64,000 nt of DNA, from NCBI GenBank assembly GCA_902617825.1, contig CACMYE010000002.1:1-64000 (forward strand), written 5' to 3'. Shown here piece by piece: positions 58,731 to 64,000 of the stretch. The stretch comes from an uncultured Pelagibacteraceae bacterium. GTDB lineage: Bacteria > Pseudomonadota > Alphaproteobacteria > Pelagibacterales > Pelagibacteraceae. A program made the translations under genes and the position numbers. Below the pieces are notes generated by a model. It did no database searches, was not told where the DNA came from, and saw only the letters and a program-made list of their open reading frames with translations. Positions within the stretch are counted from its first letter, which is position 1. Every line of letters begins with the position of its first letter.

Positions 58731-59438
58731 TTACTTTTCTCCAGTTACTATTGGCTCTGTGCCTTTTGGTCTATCACCTTCTAAATACTTACCTTCAACT
58801 AAATAATATATTTGTTCTGCAATGTTTGTTGAGTGATCACCAATTCTCTCCATATTTTTTGTAACAAACAATAAGTGAGTTCCATCATCCAAATTGCTTT
58901 CATGTTCTTTAAGATATTTAATTACTTCTTGCATACAAAGATTAGTTAACTCATCTATTTGCTCATCATTCTCCCAGACGTTCACAGCCATCGATGAAGA
59001 TCTATCCAGATAAGCGTCTAAAACAGATTTTAATTGTTTTTGTACATTTATGGAAACTCTCACTAAAGCGTCAACTAGATTTTTTGGTAAATTTTCATTT
59101 AATAACAGAGTTCTTTTCGAAATGTTTTTGGCTAAATCACCAATTCTCTCTAAATCAGAGGATATTTTTAATGCTGTAACTGTTTCTCTCAAATCTATAG
59201 CCATTGGTTGTCTTAAAGCAATGAGGTTTACAACTTGCTGTTCTATTAAAGTTTCAAATTTATCAATTTTTTCATCGTTTTTTATTACTGTTTCTGCATT
59301 TTCGCTATCACGAGTAGTTATTGCAATAATTGCTTTTCCTAATGCCTCTTCGCATGAAACACCCATTTTTATGATATTTTTATTTAAACTTTTTAATTCT
59401 TCTTCGTAAGATTTTACTGTATGCGTTGCTTCCGACAT
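58731..59438 (-). CDS. phoU: Phosphate transport system regulatory protein PhoU
   Basis: LRQPMAIDLRETVTALKISSDLERIGDLAKNI, KNMERIGDHSTNIAEQIYYLV. Confidence 0.96.
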   Translation of the reverse strand: MSEATHTVKSYEEELKSLNKNIIKMGVSCEEALGKAIIAITTRDSENAETVIKNDEKIDKFETLIEQQVVNLIALRQPMAIDLRETVTALKISSDLERIGDLAKNISKRTLLLNENLPKNLVDALVRVSINVQKQLKSVLDAYLDRSSSMAVNVWENDEQIDELTNLCMQEVIKYLKEHESNLDDGTHLLFVTKNMERIGDHSTNIAEQIYYLVEGKYLEGDRPKGTEPIVTGEK

Positions 59439-60214
59439 TATCCGAACCTCCCTGTAATATAATCTTGCGTTTTATTATTTTCTGGATTCTTAAATATCTT
59501 ATCTGTTGATCCATGTTCTATCAATTCTCCTAAGTGAAAGAAACCAGTATTTTGAGATACTCTTGCTGCTTGAGCCATAGAGTGAGTAACTATAATTATT
59601 GTATGTTCTTTCTTTAATTCATCAATTAACTCCTCAATTTGGGCTGTTGCAATTGGGTCTAATGCTGAGCAAGGCTCGTCCATTAAGATTACCTCCGGTT
59701 GTACCGAAATAGCTCTTGCTATACATAACCGTTGTTGCTGGCCACCTGACAAACCTGTTCCAGGTTCATGAAGTCTATCTTTTACTTCTTCCCAGAGCGC
59801 AGCTTTTTTTAAACTTGTCTCAACTATTTCGTCCATTTCTTGTTTTGATTGAGCCATACCATGGATTGTAGGACCATAAGAAATATTTTCGTATAATGTT
59901 TTTGGAAATGGATTTGGTTTTTGAAAAACCATTCCAATTTTTTCTCGCAATCTTACTACGTCACACCCTTTATCGTTTATATTAAAATCATTTATAACTA
60001 TCTCTCCTTGAACCTTACATATATCGATTACATCATTCATTCTATTTAAGCATCTTAAAAAAGTAGATTTACCACATCCCGATGGTCCAATTAAGGCTGT
60101 CACCTGATTTTCCTCTATTTCTAAATTTATATTAAACAAAGCTTGTTTTTTTCCATAAAAAACATCAACATTTTTTGCACTAATCTTAATCATATTAACT
60201 CCATTTTTTTTCAA
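59438..60214 (-). CDS. pstB: Phosphate ABC transporter ATP-binding protein PstB
   Basis: [68 protein letters not shown]. Confidence 0.97.
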   Translation of the reverse strand: MKKNGVNMIKISAKNVDVFYGKKQALFNINLEIEENQVTALIGPSGCGKSTFLRCLNRMNDVIDICKVQGEIVINDFNINDKGCDVVRLREKIGMVFQKPNPFPKTLYENISYGPTIHGMAQSKQEMDEIVETSLKKAALWEEVKDRLHEPGTGLSGGQQQRLCIARAISVQPEVILMDEPCSALDPIATAQIEELIDELKKEHTIIIVTHSMAQAARVSQNTGFFHLGELIEHGSTDKIFKNPENNKTQDYITGRFG

Positions 60215-61463
60215 ATTTATGTCTTATTATTTGTGCGAACAAATTCATAACTATTAAAAAACCAAGTAAAACCATTATACAAGCTGAAACTTTTTCAACA
60301 AATCCCCTCTCAGCACTTTCAGCCCAAATATAAATTTGAACAGGTAGACTTGCAGCAGGGTCCATTGGTGAGCCAGGGATAGTGTTTACAAAAGCGACCA
60401 TACCAATTAATATTAATGGTGCTGTTTCACCCAATGCTTGAGCTAATCCAATAATGGTCCCAGACAGCGTACCTGGCATTGACAGAGGTACAGTATGATG
60501 CATTGTGGTTTGCATACGACTAGCACCCATCGCTAGAGCTGCTTCTCTTATGCTTGGTGGCACTGCTTTTAAAGACGCTCTACAAGCAATAATAATCGTT
60601 GGCAAAGTCATCAAAGATAAGGTTATTCCTCCAACTAAAGGAGTTGACCTTGGTAATTGAAACACTGCTAATAAAATTCCCAAACCTAAAAGACCAAATA
60701 CAATAGATGGTACTGCTGCTAAATTATTAATATTTACCTCGATAAAATCTGTAAATCTATTTTTAGGGGCAAATTCTTCTAAGTATATTGCTGCTAAAAC
60801 AGCCACAGGAAAAGCAATAGCTAAACAAACTAAAATTGAAAATATTGATCCCATAAACGAACTTGCAATACCAGCTAACTCAGCTTCACGAGAGTCTGGA
60901 TAAGTAAAAAAACTTAAATTAAATTTACTCTCTACTTTTCCTTGTTCTACAAGTTGATCAAAAATTTTTAATTGATAATCGGTAACTCTTCTTTGGTTTT
61001 CAGGTAGGTCTCTTGGGTAATTTCCTTTAAATACCTGGTCCAAATCATCTGATGCAGTGATATAAACATCTTTTGTTTTTCCCAGTAAACTTGGATCATT
61101 AATCAATTCTTGTTTAATTTCTCTTTCAAAGAAATAAGAAACCATTTTTTTTAATTCATTTTGTTGTTTCTCATTTGCATTTTTATCTAAGTTAAACATT
61201 GACTGGAGTGATATTTCAAAATAATCAGCGTCTTCCAAATCCTCTTTGGACGGATTAGCATCTAAATACATAGTTTCAGCATCAAAATTGACAGGCACTA
61301 TCAACCAAGTTTTTTGAAAAGCGGTATAACCGGTTGAAAAAATTTTAAATATAAAAATTGCCAAAAACAAAAGTGCCATAAAAATTGCACTTTTACCTAA
61401 AAACTGAAATCTTTTTTCTGAGGAATATCTTTTTGCTAACAGTTTTTCTTTATTTTTATTCAT
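60195..61463 (-). CDS. pstA: Phosphate ABC transporter permease PstA
   Basis: [58 protein letters not shown]. Confidence 0.95.
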   Translation of the reverse strand: MNKNKEKLLAKRYSSEKRFQFLGKSAIFMALLFLAIFIFKIFSTGYTAFQKTWLIVPVNFDAETMYLDANPSKEDLEDADYFEISLQSMFNLDKNANEKQQNELKKMVSYFFEREIKQELINDPSLLGKTKDVYITASDDLDQVFKGNYPRDLPENQRRVTDYQLKIFDQLVEQGKVESKFNLSFFTYPDSREAELAGIASSFMGSIFSILVCLAIAFPVAVLAAIYLEEFAPKNRFTDFIEVNINNLAAVPSIVFGLLGLGILLAVFQLPRSTPLVGGITLSLMTLPTIIIACRASLKAVPPSIREAALAMGASRMQTTMHHTVPLSMPGTLSGTIIGLAQALGETAPLILIGMVAFVNTIPGSPMDPAASLPVQIYIWAESAERGFVEKVSACIMVLLGFLIVMNLFAQIIRHKFEKKWS

Positions 61464-62841
61464 ATTTTTCTCTATATTTTTTAACTACTCTTAAAGCAAC
61501 AATGTTTAAACACAAAGTCACTATAAATAATGACATTCCTAAAGCAAATGCAGCTTGTGTTTTTGGATCTCCGAATGCTTGGTCGCCAATTAAAATGACA
61601 ACAATTTGTGCAGTAATTGTTGACGTAGACTCTAGTGGGTTTAAAGTTAAGTTCGCAGCTAATCCAGATGCCATCACTACAATCATTGTTTCACCTATTG
61701 CTCTTGAAACACCTAATAATATTGATCCAACAATTCCAGGTAAGGCTGCAGGAAAAATAACTTTTTTAATTGTCTCTGATTTAGTTGCACCCATGGCATA
61801 ACTTCCATCTCTAAGACTTTGAGGAACACTTGTAATAACATCGTCACTAAGACTTGATATAAATGGAATAATCATAATCCCCATCACTCCACCAGCAGCA
61901 AGAGCACTCTCAGCAGATACTTCTAGTCCCATTGCTGTTCCTATATCTTTTAAAAATGGTCCAACAGTTAAAGCTGCAAAAAAACCATAAACCACTGTTG
62001 GTATTCCAGCTAAAATTTCTATCAAAGGTTTAGCATACTGTCTTACTTTATATGATGCATATTCAGCTAAATATATTCCACTCATTAGACCAATCGGTAT
62101 AGCTACACACATAGCAATGAAAGCTATAAAAAAAGTACCTGCAAAAATTGGAACTGCGCCAAAAGTATCTGAATACATTGTTGGATCTAATGCTTCAGAT
62201 GAGTCTCTTACAAAAGCTTTTGCAGGATACCAATGAGTTCCAAAAACAAAATCAAACAAAGGGATTACTTTAAAAAAATCTATTGTTTGAAATATTAATG
62301 AAAAGACAATTCCAACAGTAGTTAAAATTGCAGCTAAAGAAGCAGTAAATAAAACAGCATTAAAAAACTTTTCTACTGGTTCTCTCGTTCGATTATTCGA
62401 TGAGATTCTTTTGTACGCATAAGCTACAGAGGCAATAATAATACATAAAACTATAACAACTTTTGAGCTTTGAGCTATTGAACGAAGATTTAAATATTTT
62501 TCTGAAGAAGTTTGTATAAAAGATGTAACCTCTCCTGTAAATTGACCACGGGAAAGTGCTTTCGTTTTTTCATAAATTAGATTTAGTTCATCATCTAGAT
62601 AACCTTGGTTTGCATAATCACTTAAGATTAGTAATTTTACGATTGTTGGTTCAAAAATTGCCCATAAGGAATAAATAATAAATGCTGGAATAGCGCACCA
62701 TATAGCAAGATAATATCCGTAGAATTGTGGGAGTGCGGTTAATCTTTTATTAGTTGATTGAATTGTGTATGCTTTTTTTCTTCCAAAATAATAACTTGTG
62801 AAGCCTAGTAAAACTATAAATATAAACAATATTAAATTCAA
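61456..62841 (-). CDS. pstC: Phosphate ABC transporter permease PstC
   Basis: IYLAEYASYKVRQYAKPLIEILAGIPTVVYGFFAA, LRDGSYAMGATKSETIKKVIFPAALPGI. Confidence 0.95.
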   Translation of the reverse strand: MNLILFIFIVLLGFTSYYFGRKKAYTIQSTNKRLTALPQFYGYYLAIWCAIPAFIIYSLWAIFEPTIVKLLILSDYANQGYLDDELNLIYEKTKALSRGQFTGEVTSFIQTSSEKYLNLRSIAQSSKVVIVLCIIIASVAYAYKRISSNNRTREPVEKFFNAVLFTASLAAILTTVGIVFSLIFQTIDFFKVIPLFDFVFGTHWYPAKAFVRDSSEALDPTMYSDTFGAVPIFAGTFFIAFIAMCVAIPIGLMSGIYLAEYASYKVRQYAKPLIEILAGIPTVVYGFFAALTVGPFLKDIGTAMGLEVSAESALAAGGVMGIMIIPFISSLSDDVITSVPQSLRDGSYAMGATKSETIKKVIFPAALPGIVGSILLGVSRAIGETMIVVMASGLAANLTLNPLESTSTITAQIVVILIGDQAFGDPKTQAAFALGMSLFIVTLCLNIVALRVVKKYREKYE

Positions 62842-62880
62842 TGAAACCCCTTTACGTTGACTTTACACTTTTCTAAAAAA

Positions 62881-62902
62881 AAGGGGTCTAAAAAGACCCC
62901 TT
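62881..62902 (-). terminator. Hairpin between pstS and pstC (terminator/attenuator)
   Basis: AAGGGGTC-taaaaa-GACCCCTT, followed on the minus strand by further Ts (CCCCTTTTTTTT). Confidence 0.85.
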
Positions 62903-62927
62903 AATTTCTATTTGTTAATCAAACTTA

Positions 62928-63959
62928 TTAGTCAGCCATTGCGACAAGATTTTTCGCGTTATCTCTAGTTGTTCTATACAACCCTTTATCTAAGGGTACT
63001 AAACCAATGTCAGCTAAATAACCATTTTTACCTATCGCTTTAGTTGTAGTGAATTCTTTTACAAATTCATGTAAACCAGGGATCACACCAACGTGAGCCT
63101 TTTTAACGTAGAAAAATAATGGTCTTGCAACTGCATAGCTGTAATCTTGAATAGATTCTAAAGATGGTTGACCACCCTCAATACTTGCAGCTTGAAGTTT
63201 ATCTTTAGCAGCTAAGAAGTAACTGAAACCAAAGAAACCAAACATTTCTTTATCTTGAGTAAGTTTTTGAATAATTAAACTATCATTTTCACCTACCTCA
63301 ATTGCAGCACCATCTTCTCTGTAAAGTTTTTGTGGCTTTTTATATTTTTTGTTACCAGCTTCAAAACCTTTTTTATAAAGCGCTTTAGCTTCTTTTGGCA
63401 TACCTTTTTTCATTACCAAAGAATTCCAAGCATCTCTTGTTCCAGATGTTCCTGGAGGAATCATAACTGAAATTTTTTGTTTTGGTAAACTCGGATCTAT
63501 TTGATCCCATGAAGTATAAATGTTATCAACTAGTTTACCATCAACAACAGAGTGTTTAGCTAATGCTTTCCAAAGTTGTTCTTTTGTAAAGTTTACTGGT
63601 TCTGCATCTAAGCTGTATGCTAATGTAATACCGTCATTACCAATTACGATTTCAACGATTTCATTAACACCATTTTTTTTACATAGAGCTTTCTCTTTAT
63701 CTTTCATTGCTCTTGATGCATTTGTAATATCTGGATGGTTCTCACCAACACCAGCACAGAACAGTTTAGCTCCTCCACCAGTACCAGTAGATTCGATCAC
63801 AGGAGTTTTAAATCCTGAACCACCAAATCTTTCAGCAACAACAGTTGCATATGGGAATACTGTAGATGAACCAACTATTTTGATTTGATCTCTTGCTTGC
63901 GCAACAGTTGCAATTGTTAGTGCAACTAATGATGCAACAATTATAGTTAGTTTTTTCAT
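62928..63959 (-). CDS. pstS: Phosphate ABC transporter substrate-binding protein PstS
   Basis: IKIVGSSTVFPYATVVAERF, ESTGTGGGAKLFC; start chosen at MKKLTIIV (ORF opens at 63977). Confidence 0.95.
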   Translation of the reverse strand: MKKLTIIVASLVALTIATVAQARDQIKIVGSSTVFPYATVVAERFGGSGFKTPVIESTGTGGGAKLFCAGVGENHPDITNASRAMKDKEKALCKKNGVNEIVEIVIGNDGITLAYSLDAEPVNFTKEQLWKALAKHSVVDGKLVDNIYTSWDQIDPSLPKQKISVMIPPGTSGTRDAWNSLVMKKGMPKEAKALYKKGFEAGNKKYKKPQKLYREDGAAIEVGENDSLIIQKLTQDKEMFGFFGFSYFLAAKDKLQAASIEGGQPSLESIQDYSYAVARPLFFYVKKAHVGVIPGLHEFVKEFTTTKAIGKNGYLADIGLVPLDKGLYRTTRDNAKNLVAMAD

Positions 63960-64000
63960 TATCTTTAATCCTTTCATTAATTAATTAAAAGATGATCGAC

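Overview
AT-rich window with alphaproteobacterial gene order. Very short intergenic gaps and the C-P lyase/pst content suggest a SAR11/Pelagibacter-like streamlined genome; this is an inference from gene content and composition, with no search run. From left to right: (i) a cell-envelope block (tmk partial, dacC, rlpA-like, mltB, rarD); (ii) a 2.36-kb island with no recognisable integrase at tRNA-Ser(UGA), bounded by a 42-bp direct repeat of the tRNA 5' half and carrying a 4-gene operon of unrecognised proteins; (iii) housekeeping genes (sdhE, recG, tRNA-Lys, tgt, coaD, gyrA, ssb, uvrA, yajC-secDF, serS, tatABC, scpAB, nagZ, argS, dgt, erpA, xth); (iv) a zinc block (zur-znuB-znuC / znuA) with tandem palindromes in the divergent promoter, and next to it a ~774-bp unit (DsbA-family isomerase gene) flanked by a 49-bp duplication of the znuA 3' end; (v) a ~27-kb phosphorus block (phnM, DUF1045-like, phnNLKJIHG, phnF, phnCDE1E2, PhnZ-like HD protein, arsC, aquaporin, phnX, ppx, ppk, sixA-like, phoB, phoU, pstBACS). 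The most interesting signals are the tRNA-Ser element with paired ACTTGTAC-N3-ACTTGTAC sites near both ends and a tRNA promoter-like motif carried on its right end, the 49-bp flanking duplication at znuA, and a recurrent 11-bp-period direct repeat (TGTAACA-N4-TGAAACA-like) before several phosphorus genes that may be this lineage's Pho box.
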